The translations under genes were made by a program, and so were the position numbers. The notes under the pieces were generated by a model, which ran no database searches, was not told where the DNA came from, and was given only the letters and a program-made list of their open reading frames with translations. Shown here piece by piece: positions 43,211 to 52,971 of a stretch of DNA of 64,000 bases. Within the stretch, counting starts at the first letter, position 1. Every line of letters starts with the position of its first letter. This DNA is from Bacillus sp. ISL-34 (GTDB lineage Bacteria; Bacillota; Bacilli; Bacillales; DSM-1321), in the NCBI RefSeq assembly GCF_018613325.1, contig NZ_JAGGQJ010000025.1, forward strand, positions 62,001 to 126,000, given 5' to 3'.

Positions 43211-44698
43211 TTATGCATTGGGGAATCCTGGAACAAATCGACTTGGATCCACCTCTTTAAATTCAGACCTTTTAAATTCATCTTTTAAATGAAAAGGTAC
43301 TGTACAGTCAAAAATGGTTTTACAGGAAATCCCCTTTTCCTGAATGGTAGGGCTGTATGCGGGATCTTGTGAAGGATCTAACGGATGACAGCGCACTCCA
43401 GGAATGAAAACCGTATCAACATCACCTTGGTAACGAGTATTTAACGCCCATAAAACATCGTTACTATCGAAGGGATCCACATCTTCATCCACAATGAATA
43501 CATGCTTAAGTTCAGAAAAGGCAGAGAACGCCAATAGTGCAGCTTGTCTTTGGCGCCCTTCATCACTTGGCTGACTTTTCTTGAATTGAAGAACAGCCAT
43601 GTATTTACCTCCTCCTGAAGTATGGGCATAAACATTCAATAATTTTCCTGGCATGGACTTTTCCACCATTTGCAGAATGCTTGCTTCAGTTGGAATGCCA
43701 GCCATATTCACATGCTCCTCACTTGGACCAATAACTGTTTGCATGATTGGATTGACACGGTGCGTTACGGCTTTCACCTTGATTAGAGGCAGGTCCGCAA
43801 CAGCTGAACCTGTATAACCAGGGAATTCCGGCATTGCTTTTCCAGTATTGGTGTTTTGATCTTCCCGAACACGCACACCGGGAACCAATTCCCCTTCTAT
43901 TACATATTCAGCATTCGCGATAGCTTTTTCATCAATGGTCAAGCATTTGACCAATTCTACCGCTTCTTTCCTGATTGCCCCTGCAATACTCAGCTCATTA
44001 AAGCCAAGGGGAGTCGTAGGTGCTTCAAAACAAGCAGCGACTTCAATAGCAGGGTCAACACCGATACTAATGGAAATTGGTAACGGTTTTCCTGCTTTTT
44101 CAGCCTTTTCACGAAAAACTTCTAAATGGCGGCCAGGAACAAAATACATGGACATCTCATCTTTACTTTGTAAACATAAACGGTGTATCGTTATATCAGA
44201 TTCACCGGTTTCTGAATCGGAGGCATAGCACATGCCTATGGTGATATACGGTCCTGCATCTTCCTCTGTATTCGTAGGCGCAGGTATTAATTTTCTGATA
44301 TCGAAATCCGGATCTTCTGCGTAGTGAACCACTTCTTGAGCTTTCGCTTTATCATTTGAAATGGTGATTGGATCAATTGGATTCTTTACAGCTTCATTTA
44401 AAAGGAACCCGAGTCGCTCCGGTCTTGTATCCAGCATGTGGCCGACTCTTTCCCGGCTGGATAAGAGTCCGATCACCACGCTTGAATCTTCATGTCCCAA
44501 TACATGATTGAAAACCATGGCAGGTCCGATTTTTGTTGGACGCATTACTGTCCCGCCAGCACCGACATGTCGATACACCCCAGATAATTCAGCATGAGGA
44601 TTGACTGGTTCATCCGTTTCAATCAATTGTCCTGGAATCGACTTCAGTAGTTCCAGCGCAGAACGTAAATCTGTCACTTTATTCTTTTTTTCAGACAT
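43211..44698 (-). CDS. UbiD-family decarboxylase, AroY (protocatechuate)-like
   Basis: 495 residues. UbiD hallmarks include RHVGAGGTVMRPTKIGPAM, EDPDFDIRKLIPAPTNTEED, ITIHRLCLQ, ACFEAPTTPLGFNELSIAGA and VYAHTSGGGKYMAVLQFKK; the match to enterobacterial AroY and gallate-type decarboxylases from memory is high throughout. With prenylated FMN it should decarboxylate protocatechuate (or a hydroxybenzoate or gallate) to catechol-type products that feed CatA. The ATG at 44698 follows GGGGG. The gene lies behind a MerR-type promoter. Confidence 0.9.
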   Translation of the reverse strand: MSEKKNKVTDLRSALELLKSIPGQLIETDEPVNPHAELSGVYRHVGAGGTVMRPTKIGPAMVFNHVLGHEDSSVVIGLLSSRERVGHMLDTRPERLGFLLNEAVKNPIDPITISNDKAKAQEVVHYAEDPDFDIRKLIPAPTNTEEDAGPYITIGMCYASDSETGESDITIHRLCLQSKDEMSMYFVPGRHLEVFREKAEKAGKPLPISISIGVDPAIEVAACFEAPTTPLGFNELSIAGAIRKEAVELVKCLTIDEKAIANAEYVIEGELVPGVRVREDQNTNTGKAMPEFPGYTGSAVADLPLIKVKAVTHRVNPIMQTVIGPSEEHVNMAGIPTEASILQMVEKSMPGKLLNVYAHTSGGGKYMAVLQFKKSQPSDEGRQRQAALLAFSAFSELKHVFIVDEDVDPFDSNDVLWALNTRYQGDVDTVFIPGVRCHPLDPSQDPAYSPTIQEKGISCKTIFDCTVPFHLKDEFKRSEFKEVDPSRFVPGFPNA

Positions 44699-44781
44699 AA
44701 AAAATCCCCCTATCACTTTATGATCAGTATCCTATGTATAGTCACATTCAAATACCATATATGTTATCGGTTACAAATGAT

Positions 44782-44812
44782 ATTCTAAAGTGTATTTCTA
44801 CTATACAGTCAA
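44782..44812 (-). promoter_or_regulatory. MerR-type promoter (19-bp spacer) of the decarboxylase operon
   Basis: Minus strand TTGACT, a 19-bp spacer and TAGAAT. The spacer begins with the dyad TGTAT-N7-ATACA, centred between the two elements. Over-long spacers with a central dyad are diagnostic of promoters activated by MerR-family regulators, and the merR gene ends 15 bp upstream of this site. Confidence 0.7.
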
Positions 44813-44827
44813 TGGATATTTGAAAAT

Positions 44828-45655
44828 TCAAGTAATTTTCTCTACAGGGATTTGCAGCTGACAAAAATCAACACTATTATCATTCTCGTAAAAGGTTGTA
44901 TCCAATAAGCAAGCGTCCACGACGTTCCCTACAATTCTATACTGATTTTCACCGATCCAATGGACCAAGTCATTTAAAAACTCAAAGTTATATGGCATTC
45001 CATATTTATATACGCATGCATATTGCCCAGCAGGCAACGTCATCATGTTATCCATATCAGGATCTATAAAAGGTAATGAAGTATATATTCCCGCACCCTC
45101 GAAAACATCATCCGTTCCAAGCTTATCCTTTAGAATAACCGTGCCAAATCCCTCGGAAGGAAGCATCTCATGTTTACTTAATACATTCCACGCCTTCATC
45201 AGCGTTAAATGTAATTCTTCCCGGCACAATTCATTTTCAAATGGTATAAATAAGACATGCCTTTCAGGAAATTCTTCTATAATAGGTTTATCCAATTCAC
45301 TTTTAATATTTTTGGCTTCTGAATATTTCATTAATCTCTGTTGAATAAATGTACGTGTATTCATCAAGGCATTTATTTCTTTTTCTATGAATTCTTGATG
45401 AAATTCCAATAGTGACATGGCAGAGGTTAAATTCCGATTTCCAATATGGTGCTTAATATCATTCAGTTTGATGCCAATCGACTTCAAAAAGCAAATTTCC
45501 CTTAGAAATGGAATCTGAACTGCACTATAATACCGATAACCATGTTCATCTATATGTACAGGTTTAAATAATTCGATCTTATCGTAATAAATGAGTGTTT
45601 GCCTTGAGATACTGTGAATGGTAGCCATTTCACTAATTGATAAGTAATTTCCCAC
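44828..45655 (-). CDS. MerR-family transcriptional regulator with GyrI-like effector domain
   Basis: 275 residues. The N-terminal winged helix (LSISEMATIHSISRQTLIYY, then GYRYYSAVQI) and a linking helix (about 85-110) are followed by a C-terminal GyrI/BmrR-type ligand-binding domain (about 130-275). It resembles BmrR-type activators that bind hydrophobic ligands. The GTG at 45655 has GGAGG 7 bp upstream; the in-frame extension before it has none. Its probable target is the 19-bp-spacer promoter just downstream. Confidence 0.85.
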   Translation of the reverse strand: MGNYLSISEMATIHSISRQTLIYYDKIELFKPVHIDEHGYRYYSAVQIPFLREICFLKSIGIKLNDIKHHIGNRNLTSAMSLLEFHQEFIEKEINALMNTRTFIQQRLMKYSEAKNIKSELDKPIIEEFPERHVLFIPFENELCREELHLTLMKAWNVLSKHEMLPSEGFGTVILKDKLGTDDVFEGAGIYTSLPFIDPDMDNMMTLPAGQYACVYKYGMPYNFEFLNDLVHWIGENQYRIVGNVVDACLLDTTFYENDNSVDFCQLQIPVEKIT

Positions 45656-46150
45656 ATGTGTTCCTCCTCCGCAAAGCCTTTTTGCTGTGTTCTTCCTAAG
45701 TCTTACATTTACTTTTACAACCATAATTTAATTTAATGATTTTTTGATTTCCCTCCTTCCAAACGGATGTTACAACGATTGGAGAGGATCAGTTTGAAAG
45801 ACAACATCTATCCTCCCCTAACTTTATCATTTTTCCATTTAAAATGAATGGAATTTCAAATACCCTGTCTATCGAAAAAACTGGCATATCAACTTCTTCA
45901 TTTATAAGCAATAAGCGAAAAAGCGAAATACACTTTTAATAAATTTCAAATAAGTTAAAATTACCTTCTTTGAATCAGAAGGATTAATGGATTTTTTCAC
46001 CATCTTCAGCAGTAACATCATTACCTGCTTTAATGTTTTGGACTTAAACTGATCTCCTGGAAGGAATTTCATTTATGTTAGAAAGGAATGTCCAACACAA
46101 TATCCAAGAAGGAAACAGGAGTTTACTACATACAATCAACTCGTGAAAAC
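45656..46150. other. Intergenic region upstream of the MerR gene
   Basis: About 0.5 kb without a supported gene. A short minus-strand open stretch near 46000-46060 (NIKAGNDVTAEDGEKIH) may be a coding scrap but has no start signals and no firm family. Confidence 0.4.
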
Positions 46151-46185
46151 AAAAAATAAAAACGTGCCTATTTGTGGACACGTTT
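46151..46185 (-). terminator. Terminator of the peptidoglycan-binding protein gene
   Basis: AAACGTG and CACGTTT form a 7-bp stem with a 12-nt loop, followed by a T-rich run on the minus strand, 36 bp after the stop codon. Confidence 0.7.
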
Positions 46186-46220
46186 ATCATATGAAAGGAA
46201 TTATTGGTCCTTCCTGTATC

Positions 46221-46706
46221 TTAATTTGCATACAATCGATATTGGTCGCTTAATGTATCTCCATTACCGTAAATATAGGCTTTAGAGCCGGATGTATAGG
46301 AAGAATTGTCGTACTTCCATTTAATTCTGAGTCCCATGTTTCCGCCTGCTCCATATGTTTCATTGCCATTCTTCTTAATATATTGCGAGAAACTATCCCA
46401 CGTCCGGGGGCCAACCACACCATCCACTTTCAAGTTGTTTTCTTTTTGATATTTCTTTACACCTGCTTCGGTTTTCGGTCCAAAAATTCCATCAACGTCA
46501 ACCACTGCTGAATCCGTATAAAATCCCATGACATTCAGGATATATTGCATATTCCTGACCTCCACCCCATGAGTGTCCTTCCGCAAAATAGAGTTTTTCT
46601 CCCATCTTTCGGGGTGGTGAAAACCTCCAGCAGATGCTGATGCGGTGGAAAAAGATATCCCAAGGGCCATTGCCAATACTACCAAACTAGTAAGTAATTT
46701 CTTCAT
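46221..46706 (-). CDS. Secreted peptidoglycan-binding domain protein
   Basis: 161 residues with a Sec signal peptide (1-25, STASASA) and one PG_binding_1 domain (about 45-108; VRNMQYILNVMGFY, VDGIFGPKTEAGVKKYQ and VDGVVGPRTWDSF). The C-terminal tail is Gly/Tyr/Ser rich with no catalytic domain. Short secreted proteins of this kind bind the cell wall and are common in spore-formers. Ribosome site GGGAG. Confidence 0.85.
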   Translation of the reverse strand: MKKLLTSLVVLAMALGISFSTASASAGGFHHPERWEKNSILRKDTHGVEVRNMQYILNVMGFYTDSAVVDVDGIFGPKTEAGVKKYQKENNLKVDGVVGPRTWDSFSQYIKKNGNETYGAGGNMGLRIKWKYDNSSYTSGSKAYIYGNGDTLSDQYRLYAN

Positions 46707-46920
46707 AGCTCCATCTCCCTCTTTTCATCTATCTTACTATTTCCCTCTGATATTAAATATCCCTTCCGACCGATGACCTGTTTTGAACTTGCTATACAAA
46801 CAGTTTTCCAGAAGGACTAAAAAAATGGGGTAAATCAGTAAATTAACAAAGGGAAGTTAATGTATCAATCCATTTCAAATCGAATAATCAACTTCACCTG
46901 AGATATTTGCCATGCTATTT

Positions 46921-47172
46921 TCACACAATTCTAGCCATTAAACTCTCAACAGAAGGTGGAAGATTTCCCCTAGACGCATGGATACAGAATTCCGTAGATG
47001 TTCTAAATCCAAAGCGGTGATAGTATCGATAATCTCCTTCAATAATGATGAAATCCAATCCGCCTAAGGAACCAACGATACGGAAAAACAGGTGCAAAGA
47101 CGACTTGCTGCTATGAACGCCAAATACCTCCCCTTTTCTTTTATAAGGTGATGCATCATAAGTGGTAGTCAT
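46921..47172 (-). pseudogene. GNAT acetyltransferase C-terminal fragment
   Basis: The frame ends with GGLDFIIIEGDYRYYHRFGFRTS-like sequence, the acceptor loop of YhbS-type N-acetyltransferases (usually GDPxYYxRFGF). The N-terminal acetyl-CoA-binding region is missing and the start of the frame is unrelated. It directly abuts a TctA remnant, so the region appears to be a patchwork of decayed genes. Confidence 0.45.
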
Positions 47173-47555
47173 TTAGAGTGGTCTTCTGCATTCTAATCCC
47201 ACTCCCATAAGAGCACTTACTAGCGCGAATATATGAACATGATCTGTAATCGGAATAAATAGAAACGCGATTCTCACGGTAAGGTCCTTTGCCATTGGAT
47301 ATCCATCCAACACTGCAGATGAAGCTTCGCCCGGCGTGTTTAGGAGGATAGAAGCGGTAGAACCGCCATACATCGCTCCATAATAAACACCAGCAAAATA
47401 TAATTGAGCTGGCTACAGCTTGTTCAGGAGGCATTCCCCCTGTCAATGAAGATGTTACAGGAATTAGTAGTGCAACGCCGCTAATTGGCCCAATTCCTGG
47501 AAGTACCCCCACCAGCCGTCATAAAGCCAACCATCAAATAATGTAGCGGATCCAT
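47173..47555 (-). pseudogene. Decayed TctA-family tricarboxylate transporter permease
   Basis: Starts as MDPLHYLMVGFMTA, then jumps to GVLPGIGPISGVALLIPVTS with about 25 residues of the normal chain missing, and later changes frame into [17 protein letters not shown] and LDGYPMAKD. All are hallmarks of the TctA N-terminal half. The remaining two thirds of the gene are absent. The ORFs left are non-functional. Confidence 0.7.
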
Positions 47556-47670
47556 ACAAGGAGATCAAAAACTCGGAAGCAGATAATAAACAGTTAATAG
47601 TAGTCATAGGAATAATCAAAATCCCACACCGTTACTGTTTGCTAATCTTTCAGTTAATAAGGAACTTCTG

Positions 47671-49281
47671 CTAACTAGATTCACTTATACCGATTTGCTG
47701 CCGGATTTCCTGAATGATGTTTTCCAGTGATGTCACGACGCCTTTTTCATCTTTATAACTAATATGTTTCGGTTGAAAATGGACGGGTGAATCCAAACCT
47801 GCTGCTGCTGAAATTCGAAATAGTCCTTTTCGAAGTGTCACGAGAAAGTTGACGACGCGGTATTTCTTTTCGTCAATTACGAGTGCTCTTTGCAATTCTG
47901 GGTCTGTTGTCGCTACCCCAACTGGACAGGCATTGGAATGACATTTCAATGTTTGGATACATCCTATGGTAATCATGAATCCACGTGCAATATTGACAAG
48001 ATCCGCTCCCATCGCCAAAGCAATCGCAATCCGGTCAGGGGTGAACAGCTTACCTGAAGCTATAATTTTAACCCGGTCGCGTACCCCATATTTTTGCAGG
48101 GTCGAGACCACAATTGGTAGGGCTGATTTAATCGGCAAACCGACACTATCAATCAATTCTTGATAAGAAGCTCCTGTACCGCCTTCCCCGCCATCCACTG
48201 TGATAAAATCCGGGCCTTTGCCGGTCTCCTTCATATACAGAGCTAGTTCTTCTATGCTTTCATTGCCGCCTACAACCAGCTTCATTCCAACTGGTTTACC
48301 TGTATGGTTACGAATTTTTTCAATGTATTCACACAACGTCGGTATATCATTGATCTGTGGAAAACGATTGGGACTATCAATCGATTTGAATGGTTCCACT
48401 TTGCGAATTTCGGCAATTTCTGGTGTGACTTTTTCAGCATCTATATGTCCCCCTCGTGTTTTGGCACCTTGAGCAAGCTTAATCTCAAATGCTTTTACTT
48501 GAGGAATTTCACTTTTCCGCTTTAACTCGTCCCAATCCATTTCCCCATATTTATCTCGCACTCCGAACATGGCCGGGCCAATCTGCATAATAATATCGAC
48601 ACCGCCTTTTAGATGATAGGAAGATAGACCGCCTTCCCCAGTATTCATCCATGTGCCTTTCGCTAGAGCCAATCCTTCCGATAAAGCTGTGATGGCATTA
48701 TATCCTAGTGAACCATAGCTCATCGCTGACATCCCGATCAAACCTTTTAATCTAAATGGTTGTTTTGTATTTGGGCCAATGACCACGGCATCATCGTCAT
48801 GTAATAAGTAAGCAGACGATTCCTCATCCTCCCATTTTTCCTTTCGCTGCGTAAATAACGGATCCTTCAATAAAATAAATCTTTTGGTCATCACCTTAGT
48901 TTCTCTATCGAATTTTTCTTCTTCGGCTAATTTAGGGAACATGGCATTCCGAACAAATAGTCCTTCTTCATCAAAATCACGCTTTGAACCAAACCCAACT
49001 ACATCTCGCATATACTTTGAACTTTTTACAATATGTTCATAGTCCTCCCTTGAAAATGGCTTCCCTTCAGTATCCTCGTTAAATAAATATTGCCGAAATT
49101 CCGGGCCGACTTTTTCTAAGAAATAGCGCACCCGGCCTAGTACTGGATAATTCCGTAGGATGGCGTGATGCTTCTGATTTCGGTCAAATATTAATAAATA
49201 GATTAGAAAAATGACAAGTGCTATTACAACAAGTGCAACAGTGAAAAATGAGATGATAATTAAACGACTGGCGATATCCAT
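47671..49281 (-). CDS. FMN-binding glutamate synthase-like protein (YerD type)
   Basis: 536 residues: an N-terminal membrane helix (about residues 8-30) and a full GltB central/FMN domain with MSAMSYGSLGYNA, GGEGGTGASYQE, LVNIARGFMITIGCIQ and CHSNACPVGVATTDP, the last carrying the iron-sulfur cysteines. It resembles B. subtilis YerD, a single-domain glutamate-synthase-like protein without glutaminase. Its substrate is unknown. Divergent from the acetolactate synthase gene. Confidence 0.9.
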   Translation of the reverse strand: MDIASRLIIISFFTVALVVIALVIFLIYLLIFDRNQKHHAILRNYPVLGRVRYFLEKVGPEFRQYLFNEDTEGKPFSREDYEHIVKSSKYMRDVVGFGSKRDFDEEGLFVRNAMFPKLAEEEKFDRETKVMTKRFILLKDPLFTQRKEKWEDEESSAYLLHDDDAVVIGPNTKQPFRLKGLIGMSAMSYGSLGYNAITALSEGLALAKGTWMNTGEGGLSSYHLKGGVDIIMQIGPAMFGVRDKYGEMDWDELKRKSEIPQVKAFEIKLAQGAKTRGGHIDAEKVTPEIAEIRKVEPFKSIDSPNRFPQINDIPTLCEYIEKIRNHTGKPVGMKLVVGGNESIEELALYMKETGKGPDFITVDGGEGGTGASYQELIDSVGLPIKSALPIVVSTLQKYGVRDRVKIIASGKLFTPDRIAIALAMGADLVNIARGFMITIGCIQTLKCHSNACPVGVATTDPELQRALVIDEKKYRVVNFLVTLRKGLFRISAAAGLDSPVHFQPKHISYKDEKGVVTSLENIIQEIRQQIGISESS

Positions 49282-49439
49282 TTTTTACCCCTCCTAGTAA
49301 AGACTATAGAGGTTAATTTACTCGTACCTGAATCTCTTTATACAAGGGGCGAATGTTTTTAATACACGCAAGTACATATTTTCTTCCAGGCAAAGCCAAC
49401 ATATAGGGAAAGAAATTGAATGTTCGAGGAGGGAAAAAT

Positions 49440-51074
49440 TTGAAGGCATCTGATTTGTTTATAAGGTGTTTAGAGAATGAAGGGGTTCAGTATATTTTTG
49501 GGATACCTGGTGAGGAAAATACGGATCTTGTTGATTCTCTAATAAGCTCTGATATTAAATTTATCTTGGTTCATCATGAACAAGCTGCAGCTTTTATGGC
49601 AGACATCTATGGCCGGCTAACTGGAAAGCCTGGCGTTTGTTTGGGCACATTGGGACCGGGTGCAACCAATTTATTGACAGGGATAGGAAGTGCTTATCTG
49701 GATTATTCGCCTGTAGTCGCGATAACGGGTCAGGCTGGCCTTGATCGAATTCATAAAGAGTCGCATCAATATGTGGACATTATCGGGGTATTTAAGGAAG
49801 TAACGAAATGGAATCAGCAAATTAAGGTGCCGCATACGATTCCGGAAATTATCCGTAAAGCTTTTAAGACTGCAGTCATAGAAAAGCCGGGAGCTGTTCA
49901 TATCGAACTCCCTGAAGATGTGGCGGCGATGGATACAGAGGGTGAACCTCTTCCGGTTACACCAATGCCCATATCCCGCCCAGCCGAGGAAGAAATCAAA
50001 AAAGCCGTCGAATTAATAAATCGCGCTAAAAAGCCCATTATTCTAGCTGGTAATGGCGTAATCCGCGATGGAGCTGCTGATTCCTTACGGAAATTTGCAG
50101 AAGCGAAGCAAATTCCCGTTGTGAATTCGTTCATGGCCAAAGGAGTTTTACCTTCTAACCATCCATTGACCCTTTTTACAGTAGGGATGCAAGCAAGGGA
50201 TTATGTTCTATGCGGGTTTGATTTGGCCGATGTTATTATTACCGTCGGCTATGATTTCGTCGAGTATTTGCCAAAGTATTGGAACGATGAGGCAATGAAT
50301 CCGATTATTCATATTGATGCTCGACCTGCTGAGATTGATGCTTACTACCCCGTTCAAGCTGAATTGGTCGGGAATGTTACGGAGGCACTTGATGCCTTGT
50401 CCACTGGCGTAGTAGAAAAAGAGCTTTGGCCCGAAGTGAAAAGGTTAAGGTCTCAAATCATTGAAAAATTTCATTCTTCGGATGATGTATCAGGGAGCCC
50501 TATCATCCCTCAGCGGATTATCGCCGATTTGAAAAGGGCGGAAAAGGGGAATGCCATTGTCATTTCGGATGTGGGTGCCCATAAATTATGGATTGCCAGA
50601 ATGTATCAGCCGGAAATGCCTAATCACACTATCATTTCTAATGGCTTTGCATCAATGGGGATTGCCATTCCCGGCGCAATTGCAGCCAAACTGGCAAAAC
50701 CTGATAAACCTGTCATTGCGGTCACAGGGGATGGTGGATTTCTGATGAACGGGGTTGAATTGGCAACTGCAAAACGTCTAGGTCTTGCCTTCGTGATAGT
50801 CATTTTCCATGATTCAAAATATGGTCTAATTGAGTGGAAGCAATTGAATAAATTTGATCGTACGAATGCGATTGAATTTACAGACCCGGACTTTTTAGGG
50901 TTCGCAAAAAGCTTTGGGGTTAAAGGAGTGAAAGTAACCCACTCCGATGAATTGCTTCATGCATTAGAAGAAGCGATTTCGAGCCAGGAAATTGTCTTGA
51001 TTGATGTGGATGTCGATTATTCGGAAAATGTAAAGCTTTCGAAAACACTAGGTGATTATATTTGTAAATTATAA
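49440..51074 (+). CDS. Acetolactate synthase-type ThDP enzyme
   Basis: 544 residues of the large-subunit acetolactate synthase family. The N-terminal Glu and FGIPGEENTDLVDSL, the FAD-independent middle region, and the ThDP motif GDGGFLMNGVELATAKRLGL are clear. It most resembles AlsS-type catabolic synthases joining two pyruvates. AGGAGGG sits 6 bp before the TTG at 49440; the ATG eight codons earlier overlaps that site. It is followed by an aldehyde dehydrogenase gene 27 bp on, so the pair may act on one aldehyde/keto-acid pathway; the true substrate is not certain. Confidence 0.88.
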   Translation: MKASDLFIRCLENEGVQYIFGIPGEENTDLVDSLISSDIKFILVHHEQAAAFMADIYGRLTGKPGVCLGTLGPGATNLLTGIGSAYLDYSPVVAITGQAGLDRIHKESHQYVDIIGVFKEVTKWNQQIKVPHTIPEIIRKAFKTAVIEKPGAVHIELPEDVAAMDTEGEPLPVTPMPISRPAEEEIKKAVELINRAKKPIILAGNGVIRDGAADSLRKFAEAKQIPVVNSFMAKGVLPSNHPLTLFTVGMQARDYVLCGFDLADVIITVGYDFVEYLPKYWNDEAMNPIIHIDARPAEIDAYYPVQAELVGNVTEALDALSTGVVEKELWPEVKRLRSQIIEKFHSSDDVSGSPIIPQRIIADLKRAEKGNAIVISDVGAHKLWIARMYQPEMPNHTIISNGFASMGIAIPGAIAAKLAKPDKPVIAVTGDGGFLMNGVELATAKRLGLAFVIVIFHDSKYGLIEWKQLNKFDRTNAIEFTDPDFLGFAKSFGVKGVKVTHSDELLHALEEAISSQEIVLIDVDVDYSENVKLSKTLGDYICKL

Positions 51075-51101
51075 AGGCGTATATTAATGGAGGGAATTCA
51101 G

Positions 51102-52535
51102 ATGAAGAAAAAGTGGCAATTGTGGATTGGTGGTAAATGGCGGGAGGCTAAATCATATGAGCCATTATATAATCCCCATTCAAACGAAGAAATTGCACAA
51201 ATCGGACAGGCTGAACCAGCGGATGCCATTGAAGCGATTGTTGAGGCGAATTCAGCTTTTCAGAAATACCGATCCTACCCGGCTCATGCACGAGCGGAAA
51301 TTTTATTTAAAGCTGCAGCAATCATGGAAGAACGCAGTGAGGAACTTGCGAAAATCATTTCGCTGGAGGCGGCGAAAACGATTCGAAATGCCCGTGAAGA
51401 AATGAATCGTACGGTTCAGACCTATCGTTTTGCTGCAGAAGCGTCAAAGAACAATTATGGAGAACAAATACCGATGGATGCGGCAGTGGGTGGGGTAAAC
51501 CGTTTTGGCTTCACGGTTCGCACCCCGATTGGCGTCGTTACCGCGATCACCCCATTTAACTTTCCATTTAATCTGGTCGCCCATAAAGTTGGTCCAGCTA
51601 TTGCGGCTGGAAATTCGATTGTGTTAAAACCTGCCGAACAAACCCCTTTGAGTGCACTGGTGCTTGCCGAAATTTTTAAAGAAGCAGGGTTGCCAGATGG
51701 AGTATTGAACATCATTCCGGGCAAAGGGGATGTTTTAAGTGAAGCGTTAACGACCCATCCACATGTAAAAAAAGTGACTTTCACAGGCAGTGTAGAGGTC
51801 GGACACCTCATCCAGCAGCAGGCAGGCTTCCGTAAGCTTACCCTTGAACTCGGATCCAATTCGCCGTTCATCATTGATGAAGGAGTCGACATAGATAAAA
51901 TTATTCAAAGAAGTGTGATGGGTTCATTTACTAATAATGGGCAGGTGTGTATCTCGATTCAACGGATTTATGTCCACAAATCACTATACCAACAATTTTT
52001 GGATCGATTCGTCAGTGCAACAAAACAGCTTGTCATCGGTTCCCCGCTAGAGGAAAATACAAATATTACAGCGGTTATTTCAAAAAAATCATTGGAGCGG
52101 TTACAAAGTTGGATTGACGAGGCAGTACAGGAAGGAGCAAAAATTGAGTGCGGCGGTACAGTGGAAGGCAATGTACTATTGCCTACCGTCTTAACCAATG
52201 TAAATCGTGACTCAAAGGTATTTCGTTTCGAAGTATTTGGTCCGATTGTCTGCATTTTCCCATTCGATACGCTGGATGATGCCATCAAAGATGCAAATGA
52301 TTCTCGTTACGGATTGAACTCAGGTGTGATGACACCGAGTATAGAACGAGCTTTTTATGCGGCGGAACGCTTGGAAACGGGCGGAGTGGTCATAAATGAT
52401 ATCCCGACCTACCGGATTGATAATATGCCTTATGGAGGCTGGAAGGACAGCGGTGTCGGCAGAGAAGGCGTCAAATATGCGATGAATGAAATGATGGAGC
52501 AAAAGTTTATCAGCTTTAAAATAAGCGACGAATGA
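51102..52535 (+). CDS. NAD(P)-dependent aldehyde dehydrogenase
   Basis: 477 residues of the ALDH superfamily, with Glu in LELGSNSP and catalytic Cys in NNGQVCISIQRIYVH. The Rossmann motif FTGSVEVGHLI and EVFGPIVCIF are present. It is close to the lactaldehyde/phosphonoacetaldehyde-type clade (short, no long N-terminal extension). GGAGGG precedes the ATG at 51102. Partner of the acetolactate synthase-type gene. Confidence 0.9.
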   Translation: MKKKWQLWIGGKWREAKSYEPLYNPHSNEEIAQIGQAEPADAIEAIVEANSAFQKYRSYPAHARAEILFKAAAIMEERSEELAKIISLEAAKTIRNAREEMNRTVQTYRFAAEASKNNYGEQIPMDAAVGGVNRFGFTVRTPIGVVTAITPFNFPFNLVAHKVGPAIAAGNSIVLKPAEQTPLSALVLAEIFKEAGLPDGVLNIIPGKGDVLSEALTTHPHVKKVTFTGSVEVGHLIQQQAGFRKLTLELGSNSPFIIDEGVDIDKIIQRSVMGSFTNNGQVCISIQRIYVHKSLYQQFLDRFVSATKQLVIGSPLEENTNITAVISKKSLERLQSWIDEAVQEGAKIECGGTVEGNVLLPTVLTNVNRDSKVFRFEVFGPIVCIFPFDTLDDAIKDANDSRYGLNSGVMTPSIERAFYAAERLETGGVVINDIPTYRIDNMPYGGWKDSGVGREGVKYAMNEMMEQKFISFKISDE

Positions 52536-52568
52536 TGATTTGTGAAAATTATAAACCCGTAGTGTATG

Positions 52569-52603
52569 AGACGGCGATATCTTAAAGATTTCGTCTTCTT
52601 GTT
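52569..52603 (+). terminator. Possible terminator of the ALDH transcript
   Basis: AGACG..CGTCT pairs around an AT-rich loop with an inner ATCTT/AAGAT repeat, followed by TCTTGTTTG. The stem is imperfect. Confidence 0.35.
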
Positions 52604-52971
52604 TGTCGTAAATTACATTTTTACAGTAGCCTTCGTAATTAATGGGCACAATCAGAAATATCATTATTTCCTTAACGTTGTAAATCCGGATTTTCCTGAT
52701 TGTACCCCTATGGGTTAAAACAGCGAATGTTTACAATAAATCATTCAGCATGGCAAATCCAGCCCGCAAAAAGTCAGTAGAATAAACTCGGGTTAAAGGT
52801 GATACAGAACTTCAACACAGAATAAATGTACGAAAACCCTTTTTTTTGGAAGTGAGATACGATTCATCCAAACTTGACGAGCCTTTTATTCCCGAAATTG
52901 AAAGGCTATTGGAAGTAGCCGGCTTTACGAAATCGAGATGATATATTAAAGGCAATTGCAGACAATGTCCA
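52604..52971. other. Intergenic between convergent genes, small gene scrap
   Basis: About 0.4 kb after the ALDH gene. A 38-codon open frame at 52824-52940 (ending IPEIERLLEVAGFTKSR) looks like a protein fragment but has no ribosome site. Confidence 0.35.
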
